A stretch of 64,000 nucleotides of DNA, taken from positions 1 through 64,000 of the forward strand of contig NZ_QBUK01000014.1 in NCBI RefSeq assembly GCF_003058265.1, in the 5' to 3' direction. Source of the DNA: Flagellimonas amoyensis (GTDB taxonomy: Bacteria > Bacteroidota > Bacteroidia > Flavobacteriales > Flavobacteriaceae). Position 1 is the first letter of the stretch. Each line of letters starts with the position of its first letter. The notes below the pieces were generated by a model. It worked only from the letters and a program-made list of their open reading frames with translations, was not told the origin of the DNA and made no database searches. The position numbers were made by a program, and so were the translations under genes. Of this stretch, positions 35,155-45,343 are shown piece by piece.

Positions 35155-35682
35155 ATGGAAAAACAATGGTTTACCATTTCGGTTTACTCCGAAAATCATG
35201 TAGGTTTGCTCAATAGAATATCGGGAATATTCTTAAAGAGACACATCAATATAGAAAGTTTAAACGTTTCAAAATCAGAGATTGAAAATGTTTCAAAATT
35301 CACGATTGTAATTTTTTCCACCGAAGATTGGGCGGTAAAGATCGTCAATCAGATTGAAAAGCAGGTGGAGGTCATCAAAGCTTATTACCACACCGACGAA
35401 GAGACCATTTACCAAGAATCGGCCTTGTTCAAGATCGCATCGAACCTGCTGTTCGATGAGCGTCAGATTCAAAATATCATTAAAGAACACCATTCGCAGA
35501 TCGTAACCGTGAGTCGAGAGTTCTTCGTATTGGCCAAAACGGGTCGTCGACATGAGATTGACGAAATGCATGAGGCGTTGGAGCCTTATGGCATCATGCA
35601 ATTTGTGCGCACGGGCCGGATAGCTGTCAGTAAGGCCGCTATGCCCATCACCAATATATTAGCAGAATTTCAAAATCAATAA
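35155..35682 (+). CDS. ilvN: Acetolactate synthase, small (regulatory) subunit
   Basis: 175 residues. An N-terminal ACT domain (about 4-80; VYSENHVGLLNRISGIFLKR and HINIESLNVSKSE) binds valine for feedback inhibition, followed by the ALS small-subunit C-terminal domain (about 95-160). It lies 52 nt after ilvB. Confidence 0.94.
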   Translation: MEKQWFTISVYSENHVGLLNRISGIFLKRHINIESLNVSKSEIENVSKFTIVIFSTEDWAVKIVNQIEKQVEVIKAYYHTDEETIYQESALFKIASNLLFDERQIQNIIKEHHSQIVTVSREFFVLAKTGRRHEIDEMHEALEPYGIMQFVRTGRIAVSKAAMPITNILAEFQNQ

Positions 35683-35704
35683 ATAGTAAAATCAGATACA
35701 TAAA

Positions 35705-37180
35705 ATGGCAAATTACTTCAACACACTATCGCTTCGCGAGCAATTGACCCAACTGGGAAAATGTAGGTTTATGGACCCCAGCGAATTTGCTGATGGTGTT
35801 ACCGCTTTGAAAGGAAAGAAAATCGTGATTGTGGGCTGTGGTGCCCAAGGATTGAACCAAGGGTTGAACATGAGGGATTCCGGATTGGACATTTCCTATG
35901 CGCTCCGTGCCGCCGCCATCAAGGACCAAAGACAATCCTTTAAAAATGCCAAAGAGAACAATTTTACTGTTGGAACCTATGAGGAATTGATCCCGACTGC
36001 CGACCTGGTCATCAACCTGACCCCGGACAAGCAGCATACTAACGTGGTGGGAACGGTTATGCCCTTGATGAAAAAAGGTGCTACTTTGTCCTATTCCCAC
36101 GGATTCAATATTGTGGAGGAAGGAATGCAGGTCCGTGAAGACATCACCGTGATCATGGTGGCCCCCAAAAGCCCAGGTTCCGAAGTGCGCGAAGAGTACA
36201 AAAGAGGTTTCGGTGTGCCAACTTTGATTGCTGTGCACCCAGAGAACGATCCAGAGGGCAAAGGTTTGGAGCAGGCCAAGGCTTATGCTGCCGGTACAGG
36301 TGGCGATAAGGCAGGTGTTCTGGAATCTTCTTTCGTGGCGGAGGTGAAATCGGATTTGATGGGAGAGCAGACCATTCTTTGTGGACTGTTGCAGACAGGA
36401 TCTATCCTTTCCTTCAACAAAATGATTGAAAAGGGAGTTGATGCCGGATATGCCTCCAAATTGATCCAATACGGATGGGAGACCATCACCGAAGGATTGA
36501 AACAGGGTGGAATCACCAATATGATGGACCGTTTGTCCAACCCTGCCAAGATAAAGGCCTATGATTTGGCCGAAGAATTGAAAGTGATCATGCGTCCCTT
36601 GTTCCAAAAACATATGGACGACATCATGAGCGGTCATTTCTCCAAGACGATGATGGAAGATTGGGACAATGGCGATAAAAATCTATTGGATTGGAGAGCT
36701 GCCACAGGCGAAACTGCTTTTGAAAAGACGCCTGCGGGCAATGTGTCCATTTCCGAGCAAGAATATTACGATAACGGTGTGTTGATGGTCGCTTTTGTAA
36801 AATCCGGGGTTGAATTGGCCTACGAGACCATGACGGAATCAGGAATCATTGGAGACTCTGCTTACTACGAGTCGCTTCACGAAACCCCGTTGATCGCAAA
36901 CACCATCGCCAGAAAGAAACTGTTCGAGATGAACCGTGTCATTTCCGATACCGCAGAGTATGGTTGCTATCTCTTTGACCATGCTTGCAAGCCTCTGTTG
37001 ACCGATTTCATGAAGAAAATTGAAACCGATGTCATTGGGAAGAAATTTGGTGAAGGAAAGGACAATGGTGTGGACAACATCAAACTTATCGCTGTAAACA
37101 AGGCCATCCGTACCCATGATGTGGAAGTGGTAGGCGCAAGACTCCGTGCCTCCATGACGGCCATGAAGCCCATCGCATAA
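35705..37180 (+). CDS. ilvC: Ketol-acid reductoisomerase (class II)
   Basis: 491 residues, the long class II form with duplicated C-terminal knotted domain. The Rossmann motif is [18 protein letters not shown] (about 43-60), and [12 protein letters not shown] follows. NADPH-dependent isomeroreduction of acetolactate and acetohydroxybutyrate. It is 22 nt after ilvN and 15 nt before ilvA. Confidence 0.96.
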   Translation: MANYFNTLSLREQLTQLGKCRFMDPSEFADGVTALKGKKIVIVGCGAQGLNQGLNMRDSGLDISYALRAAAIKDQRQSFKNAKENNFTVGTYEELIPTADLVINLTPDKQHTNVVGTVMPLMKKGATLSYSHGFNIVEEGMQVREDITVIMVAPKSPGSEVREEYKRGFGVPTLIAVHPENDPEGKGLEQAKAYAAGTGGDKAGVLESSFVAEVKSDLMGEQTILCGLLQTGSILSFNKMIEKGVDAGYASKLIQYGWETITEGLKQGGITNMMDRLSNPAKIKAYDLAEELKVIMRPLFQKHMDDIMSGHFSKTMMEDWDNGDKNLLDWRAATGETAFEKTPAGNVSISEQEYYDNGVLMVAFVKSGVELAYETMTESGIIGDSAYYESLHETPLIANTIARKKLFEMNRVISDTAEYGCYLFDHACKPLLTDFMKKIETDVIGKKFGEGKDNGVDNIKLIAVNKAIRTHDVEVVGARLRASMTAMKPIA

Positions 37181-37195
37181 ATTATATTTGGCCCC

Positions 37196-38464
37196 ATGAG
37201 CAAAGAAACTGTGGAAACGTATTTTCCGCAAACAGCGGATATTTATCAAGCGGCAAAAAACATCGCCCAGGTGGCGGAAGAAACTCCTTTGCAGCAAAGT
37301 ATCCGCTATTCCAAGGCTTATGGGGCCAATATTTTTTTCAAACGGGAAGACCTTCAGCGGGTCCGAAGCTATAAGATCCGTGGGGCCTATAACAAGATCG
37401 CTTCTTTGTCCAAGGAAGAATTGGATAGGGGCGTGGTCTGTGCCAGCGCGGGAAACCATGCCCAAGGTGTGGCGTTTGCCTGTAGCCATTTGGAAGTGAA
37501 AGGCACCATTTACATGCCCGTAGTGACCCCAAAGCAGAAGATAGACCAGACCAAGATGTTTGGTGGCGATTGGGTGAAAGTGGTCCTGGAAGGGGATACG
37601 TTCGATGATTCCAACAGGGCAGCCCAAAGCTATTGTGAGCAGGAGGGAAAGACCTTTGTCCACCCGTTTGATGATGAAAAGATCATTGAGGGGCAGGCAA
37701 CCGTGGGTCTGGAAATCCTTCAGCAAAGCGATGTCCCCATCGACTACCTTTTTGTGGCCGTGGGCGGGGGAGGTTTGGCCTCTGGACTGTGTGGCACGTT
37801 TCACGCATTGTCCCCAAAGACCAAGATCATTGGAGTGGAGCCTGAAGGGGCGCCTTCGATGAAAAGGTCCATTGCCGAAGGAAATTTGGTGCAGTTGGGA
37901 GCCATTGACAAGTTTGTTGATGGAGCTGCCGTTCAACAAGTGGGGCGATTGACTTATGCCATTTGCCGGGATCATTTGTATGGAATGGAAACCGTGCCCG
38001 AAGGAAAGGTCTGCCAGACCATTTTGGACCTGTATAACCGGGATGCTATTGTGGTGGAGCCTGCCGGGGCATTGACCATTGCGGCCCTTGATGATTTTGC
38101 GGAGGATATCAAGGGTAAAAATGTGGTCTGTGTGGTCAGTGGGAGCAATAACGACATTACCCGCACTGCCGAGATCAAGGAGCGTGCACTGCTGTATGCC
38201 AACCTCAAACACTATTTTATAGTGAGGTTTCCGCAACGACCTGGGGCGTTGAAAGAGTTTGTGGCCGATATTTTGGGTCCGGACGATGACATCACCCATT
38301 TTGAATATTCCAAAAAGTCGAGCAGGGAGAATGCACCTGCCGTTGTGGGGATAGAGCTCAAGTCCGCTGATGACCTGGAGCCCTTGGTCCAACGCATGAA
38401 GGCCAACAATTTTTTTGGGGACTATCTCAACGACAAACCTGACCTGTTCCAGTATTTGGTGTGA
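37196..38464 (+). CDS. ilvA: Threonine ammonia-lyase (threonine dehydratase)
   Basis: 422 residues. PLP enzyme making 2-oxobutyrate from threonine for isoleucine. The PLP lysine is in RSYKIRGAYNKI (about 58-69); SAGNHAQGVAFA and the glycine-rich phosphate loop VAVGGGGLASGL follow. The C-terminal region (about 335-420) contains one ACT-like domain (VRFPQRPGALKEFV), fewer than the two of E. coli IlvA. It is the last gene of the ilv unit, which thus covers all early steps of isoleucine and valine synthesis except the transaminase. Confidence 0.93.
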   Translation: MSKETVETYFPQTADIYQAAKNIAQVAEETPLQQSIRYSKAYGANIFFKREDLQRVRSYKIRGAYNKIASLSKEELDRGVVCASAGNHAQGVAFACSHLEVKGTIYMPVVTPKQKIDQTKMFGGDWVKVVLEGDTFDDSNRAAQSYCEQEGKTFVHPFDDEKIIEGQATVGLEILQQSDVPIDYLFVAVGGGGLASGLCGTFHALSPKTKIIGVEPEGAPSMKRSIAEGNLVQLGAIDKFVDGAAVQQVGRLTYAICRDHLYGMETVPEGKVCQTILDLYNRDAIVVEPAGALTIAALDDFAEDIKGKNVVCVVSGSNNDITRTAEIKERALLYANLKHYFIVRFPQRPGALKEFVADILGPDDDITHFEYSKKSSRENAPAVVGIELKSADDLEPLVQRMKANNFFGDYLNDKPDLFQYLV

Positions 38465-38624
38465 TTTCCACAACAATTTCCCTATATGTTTTGATATTGG
38501 GCCAGCTTAATCGTTTTTGTGTTGAAACCCATGGGAATGAGATCCTTCCCAAATCTTTTTATGTTAGCTTTGTATAGTGCTACCGACCATTATTTGAGAA
38601 CACTAATTCTATAAACATCAATTT

Positions 38625-40217
38625 ATGTCAAAAACCAAGACCGTAATACCAGAAGCGTTTCAAATCAAGGAAGAAATCCATCAAAAGACCTATTTGGTGA
38701 ACGGTGAGCTCCGCAAATGGAACGGGGCGACAACCCCTGTGGTATCTACCATATCATCCACTGAAGAATATATACCAACCGTTTTGGGCAGTATTCCGGA
38801 CATGGGTGAAGCTGAAGCTTTGGAGGCTTTGGATTCTGCAATGGCGGCCTATGACAAGGGAAAAGGAATTTGGCCCACCATGAAGGTCAAGGATCGTATT
38901 GAGTGCATGGTGACCTTCGTGAAAAAGATGGAGAAGAAGAGGGAGGAAGTGGTCAAACTGCTGATGTGGGAAATCGGAAAATCCAAGCCAGATTCGTACA
39001 AGGAGTTCGATCGTACCGTTGAGTATATTTATGATACGATTGAGGAATACAAACAATTGGACCGTAACAGTGCCAAGTTTGACAAGCATGATGGGGTATA
39101 TGCCCATATCCGTAGGGGTCCGTTGGGCGTGGTTTTGTGCCTTGGTCCCTACAATTATCCCTTGAACGAGACCTTTGCTCTGCTTATTCCGGCCATTATC
39201 ATGGGGAACACGACCGTTTTTAAACCGGCCAAGCATGGAGTTTTGCTCATTACGCAGCTTTTGGAGGCATTTCAGAGCAGTTTTCCCAAAGGAGTGGTCA
39301 ATATCCTTTTTGGACGTGGAAGAGCTGTGGCGGCGCCTATAATGAAGACAGGAAAAGTGGATGTATTGGCCTTGATCGGCAATAGCAAATCGGCCAATGC
39401 ACTGCAAGACCAACACCCCAAAAGCAATCGACTTCGTCTGGTGTTGGGATTGGAGGCCAAGAACCCGGCCATTGTGCTGCCTGATGCTGATTTGGACCTG
39501 ACCATCAACGAATGTATCGCCGGTACGCTGTCCTTTAACGGGCAACGTTGTACTGCGCTTAAGGTGGTGTATGTGCACGAGGATATCAAGGACGAATTCC
39601 TGAAACGTTTCACGGAAAAAGTGGATGCCCTTAAATATGGAAATCCATGGGACGATGGGGTGAGCCTTACACCACTACCAGAGCCGGACAAGCCTGCCTA
39701 TATCCAAGAACTTTTGGACGATGCGAAAGCGAAAGGTGCCAAAGTCATCAACAAAAAAGGAGGAAAACATTTTGATAACTACATATGGCCTGCGGTGCTC
39801 TATCCGGTATCGAAGGATATGAGGGTGTATGAAGAGGAGCAGTTTGGACCAATCATTCCTGTGCTTTCCTTCAAGGATATCGAAGAGCCTTTGGATGATA
39901 TGGCGGAGTCCAATTATGGGCAACAGGTGAGTCTGTTCGGCAAGGATGTATATACCTTGTCTCCGTTGATCGATACACTGGCCAACTTGGTGTGCCGAGT
40001 GAACCTGAACAGTTCTTGTCAACGTGGTCCGGATGTGTATCCGTTCACTGGAAGAAAGGATTCGGCACAAGCCACATTGAGCGTACATGATGCGCTAAGA
40101 TCTTTTTCTGTCCGAACTTTTGTGGCCTTCAAGGACAATGAAGTGAATACCCAAACCGTGGAGCAGTTGTTGGAGGCCAAGGTGAGCAACTTCTTGAGCA
40201 CGGATTATATTTTGTAG
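38625..40217 (+). CDS. Aldehyde dehydrogenase, GapN-like
   Basis: A 530-residue aldehyde dehydrogenase whose NGQRCTALK motif and overall pattern resemble NADP-dependent non-phosphorylating glyceraldehyde-3-phosphate dehydrogenase (GapN). The catalytic cysteine is Cys309. The general-base glutamate, expected 34 residues earlier in ELGGK, is Gly275 in [11 protein letters not shown]; a glutamate is displaced to 277. Between this block and Cys309 the alignment with the GapN pattern needs no gap. GapN would supply NADPH while bypassing 1,3-bisphosphoglycerate. It lies 160 nt after ilvA and ends at a strong terminator. Confidence 0.82.
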   Translation: MSKTKTVIPEAFQIKEEIHQKTYLVNGELRKWNGATTPVVSTISSTEEYIPTVLGSIPDMGEAEALEALDSAMAAYDKGKGIWPTMKVKDRIECMVTFVKKMEKKREEVVKLLMWEIGKSKPDSYKEFDRTVEYIYDTIEEYKQLDRNSAKFDKHDGVYAHIRRGPLGVVLCLGPYNYPLNETFALLIPAIIMGNTTVFKPAKHGVLLITQLLEAFQSSFPKGVVNILFGRGRAVAAPIMKTGKVDVLALIGNSKSANALQDQHPKSNRLRLVLGLEAKNPAIVLPDADLDLTINECIAGTLSFNGQRCTALKVVYVHEDIKDEFLKRFTEKVDALKYGNPWDDGVSLTPLPEPDKPAYIQELLDDAKAKGAKVINKKGGKHFDNYIWPAVLYPVSKDMRVYEEEQFGPIIPVLSFKDIEEPLDDMAESNYGQQVSLFGKDVYTLSPLIDTLANLVCRVNLNSSCQRGPDVYPFTGRKDSAQATLSVHDALRSFSVRTFVAFKDNEVNTQTVEQLLEAKVSNFLSTDYIL

Positions 40218-40239
40218 AAAAGTAAACTGAAGTAAATAA

Positions 40240-40270
40240 AAAGCCCCGAACTATCGGGGCTTTCTTTTTT
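40240..40270. terminator. Bidirectional terminator
   Basis: Perfect 10-bp stem AAAGCCCCGA (40240-40249) with TCGGGGCTTT (40254-40263), loop ACTA, T-run on the plus strand and A-rich sequence upstream. It lies between the GapN-like gene and the opposing leuB. Confidence 0.85.
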
Positions 40271-40288
40271 GGTCTATGCGGGGGTTGA

Positions 40289-41347
40289 TTAAATATTTTT
40301 GGCCAGCCAGTCCCCGACTTCACTGGTTTTGTATGCTTTTCCGCCATCGGCAAGGTCTTCGGTGACCACGCCTTCGGACAGTGATTTGTTCACCACTACA
40401 CGGATGGCTTCGGCCTCGTCCTTCAAACCAAAAGCAGTCTCGAACATCATGGCTGCAGAAAGTACGGTGGCCAATGGATTGGCGATGTCCTTTCCGGCCG
40501 CTTGTGGATAAGATCCGTGGATAGGTTCAAACAAAGAGGTTTTTTCTCCCAAGGAAGCCGAGGGCATCAACCCCATGGAACCGGAAATCACGGATGCCTC
40601 ATCGGTGAGGATGTCCCCAAATAGGTTTTCGGTGATCAATACGTCATAGGAACTGGGCCATTGTACCAAACGCATGGCCACGGCATCCACAAACTCGTAA
40701 GAAACCTGTACTTCTGGATATTCCTTTTCCAGTTTTTGGACGGTTTCCCTCCATAGGCGTGATGTTTCCAGTACGTTGGCTTTGTCCACACAACACAGCT
40801 TTTTGGAACGCTGTAGGGCCATTTCAAAACCTTTTCGGGCCAAACGCTCAACTTCGGCACGGGTGTAGGTGCAAGTGTCGTATGCAGTATTGTCATTGTC
40901 TTCGCGGCCTCTTTTTCCAAAATAGATACCTCCGGTCAATTCCCGCAAAAAGACCAAATCGGTACCTTCAATACGTTCCTTTTTCAAAGGCGATTTGTCA
41001 ATCAAAGAAGGAAAGGTGAACGTGGGGCGAACATTGGCGAACAATCCCAATTTTTGGCGCATTTTCAACAAACCTTGCTCGGGGCGGACCTTGGCGGATG
41101 GGTCGTTGTCGAAGCGTGGGTGTCCGATGGCCCCGAACAATACGGCATCAGCGGCCACGCATACTTCGTGGGTTGTATCGGGATAGGGTTCTCCAACAGC
41201 ATCGATGGCAGCGGCTCCTGTAAGGGCAGGTGTCCAGTTGATTTCATGTCCGAACTTTGCAGCTACGGCATCGGATACTTTTACGGCTTGGTCGATCACT
41301 TCTGGGCCAATTCCATCCCCGGCCAAGAGGGCTATGTTTAATTTCAT
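40289..41347 (-). CDS. leuB: 3-isopropylmalate dehydrogenase
   Basis: 352 residues. NAD-dependent oxidative decarboxylation of 3-isopropylmalate in leucine synthesis. GDGIGPEVIDQA (about 10-21), the RELTGGIYFGKRGRED-type motif (about 136-151) and DEASVISGSMGLMPSASLG (about 246-264) bind substrate, metal and NAD. It is the last gene of the leuC-D-A-B unit, 108 nt after the synthase gene. The gap holds an AATAAC array. Confidence 0.95.
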   Translation of the reverse strand: MKLNIALLAGDGIGPEVIDQAVKVSDAVAAKFGHEINWTPALTGAAAIDAVGEPYPDTTHEVCVAADAVLFGAIGHPRFDNDPSAKVRPEQGLLKMRQKLGLFANVRPTFTFPSLIDKSPLKKERIEGTDLVFLRELTGGIYFGKRGREDNDNTAYDTCTYTRAEVERLARKGFEMALQRSKKLCCVDKANVLETSRLWRETVQKLEKEYPEVQVSYEFVDAVAMRLVQWPSSYDVLITENLFGDILTDEASVISGSMGLMPSASLGEKTSLFEPIHGSYPQAAGKDIANPLATVLSAAMMFETAFGLKDEAEAIRVVVNKSLSEGVVTEDLADGGKAYKTSEVGDWLAKNI

Positions 41348-41355
41348 TTATCTTC

Positions 41356-41396
41356 GGTTATTCAGTTATTGAATTACTGGGTTATTTAGTTATTCC
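41356..41396 (-). repeat. Degenerate AATAAC array
   Basis: On the minus strand it reads GAATAACTAAATAACCCAGT followed by AATTCAATAACTGAATAACC, the same pattern as at 18992-19039. It lies inside the leu operon between the synthase gene and leuB. Confidence 0.6.
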
Positions 41397-41455
41397 AATC
41401 AGTCTTTTGTCTTTACTCTTTTTTTTTTTTGCTCTTGTGTTTGAACTTCTGTCCG

Positions 41456-42973
41456 TTATACTAGGTTGAGCATTTTTTCCGTGGCCTTTATGGCGGATAC
41501 CGTTTGGTCGGAATCCAACCCACGGGTAATGAAATCCTTTTCCTTGGTCTGCCAAGTGATTATGGTTTCGCAAAGCGCATCGGAATTGCTGCCAGGAGGT
41601 ATGCGCACGGCATAGTCCACCAACTTGGGAAGCTCCCGGTTCTCTTTTTTGTACACCTTTTTCAGGGCGTTGATGAAGGCATCAAACTGACCATCGCCTT
41701 GGGAACTTTCCTCGTACAGTTTCCCTTCAATCTCAATGGAAAGGGTAGTGGAGGGTTTTAATCCTTTGGAATGGGTAAGTACATAAGACTTTACAAACAC
41801 CTTTTGCTGATACAGGTTGCTGTCCAGTACATCCGAGATGATGTAGGGCAGATCGTCCTTCGTGACCCGTTCCTTTTTGTCGCCAAGTTCAATGATGCGT
41901 TCAGTGACCTTTTTCAGTTCGTCATCGTTCAGGGTGAGTCCAAGTTCCTGCAAATTCTTTTGGATATTGGCTTTTCCTGAAGTTTTTCCTAGGGCATATT
42001 TTCGCTTTCTGCCAAAACGTTCCGGTAATAAATCGTTAAAGTAAAGATTCTTTTTGCTATCTCCATCTGCATGTATACCAGCAGTTTGTGTAAAAACATT
42101 GTCTCCAACAATGGGCTTGTTGTCAGGTATGCCAAAACCGGTAAATGCCGATACCAGTTTACTCACTTTATACAATGAGGATTCTTTGACACCTATGGTG
42201 ATTTCCGGCAGAAAATCGTTGATCACGGCCACCACGCTGGCCAATGGGGCATTTCCTGCTCGTTCACCCATACCGTTGACGGTCAGGTGTAATCCATGCA
42301 CTCCCGCTTTTACCGCTTCCATGACATTGGCGACACTAAGGTCGTAATCATTGTGCCCATGAAAATCAAAATGGGAGTCGGGGTATCGTTCAATGATTTC
42401 TTTGAAAAACGCGCCTGTCTCTGTATGTGTGAGCACTCCCAAGGTGTCGGGCAGCAAAATCCGTTTGACAGGTTGCTGGGTCAAAAAGTCCAAAAACTGA
42501 AAAACATACGCCTTGGAATTCCGCATTCCGTTGCTCCAATCCTCTAAGTACACATTGGTTACGATACCGAGTTCTTGGGCTTTGGAAATCACATTTTCAA
42601 TCTCCTTAAAATGCTGTTCTGGAGTCTTTTTAAGTTGATGTGTTAAATGATTTATTGAGCCTTTGGTGAGCAAGTTCTGTACCTTTGCGCCGGCCTCGAC
42701 CATCCAATTCAAGGATACACCATTGTCCACAAAAGTGAGCACCTCTACTTTGGAAAGATAGCCTTCAGAGGCTGCCCATTCCGTAATGTTTTGGACGGCT
42801 TTCAGTTCTCCTTCGGAAACACGGGCAGAGGCCACTTCAATCCGATCCACCTTGAGTTCTTCCAATAGCAACTTGGCCAAGGTGAGTTTTTCGGAAGCTG
42901 AAAAGGAGACCCCAGAGGTTTGTTCACCATCCCTAAGGGTGGTGTCCATGATTTCAATGGTACGTTTTTTCAT
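41456..42973 (-). CDS. 2-isopropylmalate synthase / citramalate synthase family enzyme
   Basis: 505 residues. An HMGL-like catalytic TIM barrel comes first: DTTLRDGEQTSGVSFS (about 10-25), metal ligands in HFDFHGHNDYDL (about 197-208), and GERAGNAPL. A LeuA regulatory dimer domain ends it (about 375-500). Its place between leuD and leuB suggests 2-isopropylmalate synthase. However, several blocks (VDRIEVASARVSEGEL, LNLLTKGS-like QNLLTKGS, NVYLEDWSNG) recall citramalate synthase of Leptospira more than E. coli LeuA, so pyruvate may be the preferred acceptor. Both activities feed LeuCD and LeuB. Confidence 0.85.
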   Translation of the reverse strand: MKKRTIEIMDTTLRDGEQTSGVSFSASEKLTLAKLLLEELKVDRIEVASARVSEGELKAVQNITEWAASEGYLSKVEVLTFVDNGVSLNWMVEAGAKVQNLLTKGSINHLTHQLKKTPEQHFKEIENVISKAQELGIVTNVYLEDWSNGMRNSKAYVFQFLDFLTQQPVKRILLPDTLGVLTHTETGAFFKEIIERYPDSHFDFHGHNDYDLSVANVMEAVKAGVHGLHLTVNGMGERAGNAPLASVVAVINDFLPEITIGVKESSLYKVSKLVSAFTGFGIPDNKPIVGDNVFTQTAGIHADGDSKKNLYFNDLLPERFGRKRKYALGKTSGKANIQKNLQELGLTLNDDELKKVTERIIELGDKKERVTKDDLPYIISDVLDSNLYQQKVFVKSYVLTHSKGLKPSTTLSIEIEGKLYEESSQGDGQFDAFINALKKVYKKENRELPKLVDYAVRIPPGSNSDALCETIITWQTKEKDFITRGLDSDQTVSAIKATEKMLNLV

Positions 42974-42993
42974 TCGCTATGCAGTAGCCCAAT

Positions 42994-43590
42994 TTAAAGG
43001 GGAGTGTTCTCGGCAAAGACCTCTATGTCCTTTTTGATGTTCAACAAATAATCTATGTCATCAAAACCATTGAGCATGTTCTGTTTTTTGTACCCATTGA
43101 TCTCAAAGTTTTCACTTTCGCCAGTGGCCAAAATGGTAATGCTCTGCTCGGACAGGTCTATTTTCAGTTCCGTTTCGGGATCGGCCTCGATGGCGGTAAA
43201 GATCTTGTCCAGAAAACCGGCGCTCACCTGAACGGGCAACACACCTACATTCAAGCAGTTGTTGCGAAAAATATCGGCAAAAAAGCTGGACACCACGCAT
43301 CGGAACCCATAATCGTAAACGGCCCATGCAGCGTGTTCCCTAGATGAACCAGAACCAAAGTTTTTGCCACCTACCAAGATTTTTCCGGAGTAGATGGGGT
43401 TGTTCAGTACAAAATGCTCTTTTGGACTTCCGTCAGCGTTATACCTCCAGTCCCTGAACAGGTTATCGCCAAATCCTTTTCGCTCCGTGGCCTTTAGGAA
43501 TCGAGCAGGGATAATCTGGTCGGTATCCACATTCTCTATGGGCAATGGTACCGCTGAACTTGTCAATATGTTGAATTTATCGTATGCCAT
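42994..43590 (-). CDS. leuD: 3-isopropylmalate dehydratase, small subunit
   Basis: About 198 residues. [18 protein letters not shown] (about 18-35) and [18 protein letters not shown] (about 74-91) are diagnostic of LeuD. It completes the aconitase-like isomerase with LeuC. ATG 43590 gives the usual MAYDKFNIL start, while an upstream in-frame ATG adds six residues. It is 20 nt before the synthase gene. Confidence 0.94.
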   Translation of the reverse strand: MAYDKFNILTSSAVPLPIENVDTDQIIPARFLKATERKGFGDNLFRDWRYNADGSPKEHFVLNNPIYSGKILVGGKNFGSGSSREHAAWAVYDYGFRCVVSSFFADIFRNNCLNVGVLPVQVSAGFLDKIFTAIEADPETELKIDLSEQSITILATGESENFEINGYKKQNMLNGFDDIDYLLNIKKDIEVFAENTPL

Positions 43591-43671
43591 TTCTCTATCA
43601 GTTATCAATGTTCAATTAACAATTGATTTTGTATTGCTAATTGTTCACTGGTCATTGTTTGTTGTAAATTG

Positions 43672-45081
43672 TTATGCAAATGCTTCTTCCATGAGTTCCC
43701 TTGGATCGGTCACCTTTCCGGTCACAGCAGCGGCGGCAGCCACCAAAGGACTTGCCAATAGGGTTCTGGCACCTGGGCCTTGTCGTCCCTCAAAGTTTCG
43801 GTTGGAAGTGCTCACCGCGTATTTGCCTGCGGGAACTTTATCGTCGTTCATGGCCAAACAAGCGGAACAACCGGGTTCCCTAAGTTCAAATCCAGCCTCG
43901 TGAAGGATGTCCAAGATACCCTCTTCTTTGATGGCTTCTTCCACCCTGTGCGAACCGGGTACCAGCCAAGCGGTCACATTTTCCGCTTTCTTTCTTCCTT
44001 TGATGATGGAGGCAAATGCCCTGAAATCCTCAATTCTACCGTTGGTGCAGCTTCCTAGGAACACAAAGTCGATGGGTTTGCCGATCATGGCATCGCCTTC
44101 GTGGAACGCCATATACTCCAATGATTTTTTGTAGGTGGCCACACCACCTTCCACGGCCTCGGCCAATGGAATGTCGTTTTTGATGCCCATACCCATTCCA
44201 GGGTTGGTGCCGTAGGTGATCATGGGTTCTATTTCGGAAGCCTCAAACGTAAGTTCCTTGTCAAAAACAGCATCGCTGTCAGAATAGAGGGTTTTCCAGT
44301 ATGCCATGGCGTTGTCCCAATCAGCACCTTTAGGTGTGTATTCACGACCTTTGATGTATTCGAAGGTCTTCTCATCGGGAGCGATCATACCGCCGCGGGC
44401 ACCCATTTCGATACTCAGGTTGCAAACGGTCATACGGCCTTCCATGGACATGTTCTTGAACACATCTCCTGCATATTCCACAAAATAACCGGTGGCGCCG
44501 GAAGTGGTCAGTTTGGAGATGATGAACAACGCAACATCTTTGGGTGTAACGGCCTTGCTCAGGCTTCCGTTGATGTTGATGCGCATTTTCTTGGGCTTTG
44601 GCTGCATGATGCACTGCGTGGAGAGCACCATTTCCACCTCGCTGGTCCCAATTCCGAAGGCGATGGCACCAAAAGCACCATGTGTTGATGTATGTGAGTC
44701 CCCGCACACGATGGTCGCGCCGGGAGCTGTGATTCCATTTTCCGGACCAATGACATGGACAATACCATTTTTCTCATGTCCAAGACCCCAATAAGGGATA
44801 TTGTGCGCTGCGGCATTTTCCTCCAAGGCCCTTAATTGGTTGGCGGATAGTTGATCCTTTACGGGTAAATGTTGGTTCAGGGTAGGGGTGTTGTGATCGG
44901 CGGTCGCGAAGGTCCGCTCGGGATACAGCACCTTGATGCCCCTGTTCTTCAATCCTAGAAAAGCCACGGGACTGGTGACTTCATGTACCAAATGCCTGTC
45001 TATGAACAGCACATCCGGGCCATTTTCAATATGTTTTACCACATGGGAGTCCCACACTTTGTCAAATAGTGTCTTGCTCAT
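43672..45081 (-). CDS. leuC: 3-isopropylmalate dehydratase, large subunit
   Basis: 469 residues. Binds the [4Fe-4S] cluster; the cluster ligands are in [11 protein letters not shown] and [11 protein letters not shown], and [19 protein letters not shown] is the substrate region. It is the first gene of the minus-strand leu operon. ATG 45081 gives [11 protein letters not shown], the standard family start. An in-frame upstream extension to 45150 is rejected, because it would begin inside the promoter candidate. Confidence 0.95.
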   Translation of the reverse strand: MSKTLFDKVWDSHVVKHIENGPDVLFIDRHLVHEVTSPVAFLGLKNRGIKVLYPERTFATADHNTPTLNQHLPVKDQLSANQLRALEENAAAHNIPYWGLGHEKNGIVHVIGPENGITAPGATIVCGDSHTSTHGAFGAIAFGIGTSEVEMVLSTQCIMQPKPKKMRININGSLSKAVTPKDVALFIISKLTTSGATGYFVEYAGDVFKNMSMEGRMTVCNLSIEMGARGGMIAPDEKTFEYIKGREYTPKGADWDNAMAYWKTLYSDSDAVFDKELTFEASEIEPMITYGTNPGMGMGIKNDIPLAEAVEGGVATYKKSLEYMAFHEGDAMIGKPIDFVFLGSCTNGRIEDFRAFASIIKGRKKAENVTAWLVPGSHRVEEAIKEEGILDILHEAGFELREPGCSACLAMNDDKVPAGKYAVSTSNRNFEGRQGPGARTLLASPLVAAAAAVTGKVTDPRELMEEAFA

Positions 45082-45149
45082 TGTATCAATCAAATTTTGT
45101 AAGCTTTCAAAGTTAAGATATGAATGCAAATCTATTTTTAAAAGCCCCA

Positions 45150-45180
45150 TAAAATTACGATGTTCAACGGCTGTTTCAAT
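45150..45180 (-). promoter_or_regulatory. leu operon promoter candidate
   Basis: On the minus strand ATTG (45180-45177), a 19-nt spacer, then TAATTTTA (45157-45150). This matches the Bacteroidota pattern TTTG-N19-TAnnTTTG with one mismatch in each element. It would give a leader of about 60 nt before leuC. Confidence 0.5.
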
Positions 45181-45298
45181 GAAATTTTCGGAATGTTAAC
45201 AAATGTCTCGGGCTCGATGTAAATTATCACAACCGAAGAATTGACCCTCCGTTTTTTTCATATAAATCGGACCCTTTCCTGAAAAAAAACGATTATGT

Positions 45299-45325
45299 TG
45301 TCACGTTTTATACTGCTATCTTGTT
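45299..45325 (+). promoter_or_regulatory. ECF41-type promoter before the sigma factor gene
   Basis: TGTCACG (45299-45305), 16-nt spacer, TGTT (45322-45325). The first box is one base from the reported ECF41 -35 consensus TGTCACA, and the second resembles CGTC. A start near 45332 would give a leader of about 12 nt. The same arrangement precedes the azoreductase gene. Confidence 0.6.
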
Positions 45326-45343
45326 TTCCTATATAAAACCCCA

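Noticed and set aside
36839-38476. Long minus-strand open frame (545 codons) opposite ilvC and ilvA
   Set aside because: Both plus-strand genes have full family motifs. The antisense product is rich in His and Gln with no recognisable domain, as expected of a shadow frame.
45082-45150. Leucine-rich in-frame extension of leuC (six Leu in 23 codons) that looks like a leader peptide
   Set aside because: It has no stop codon before leuC, and its ATG lies within the -7 element of the best promoter, so it would not be on the mRNA.
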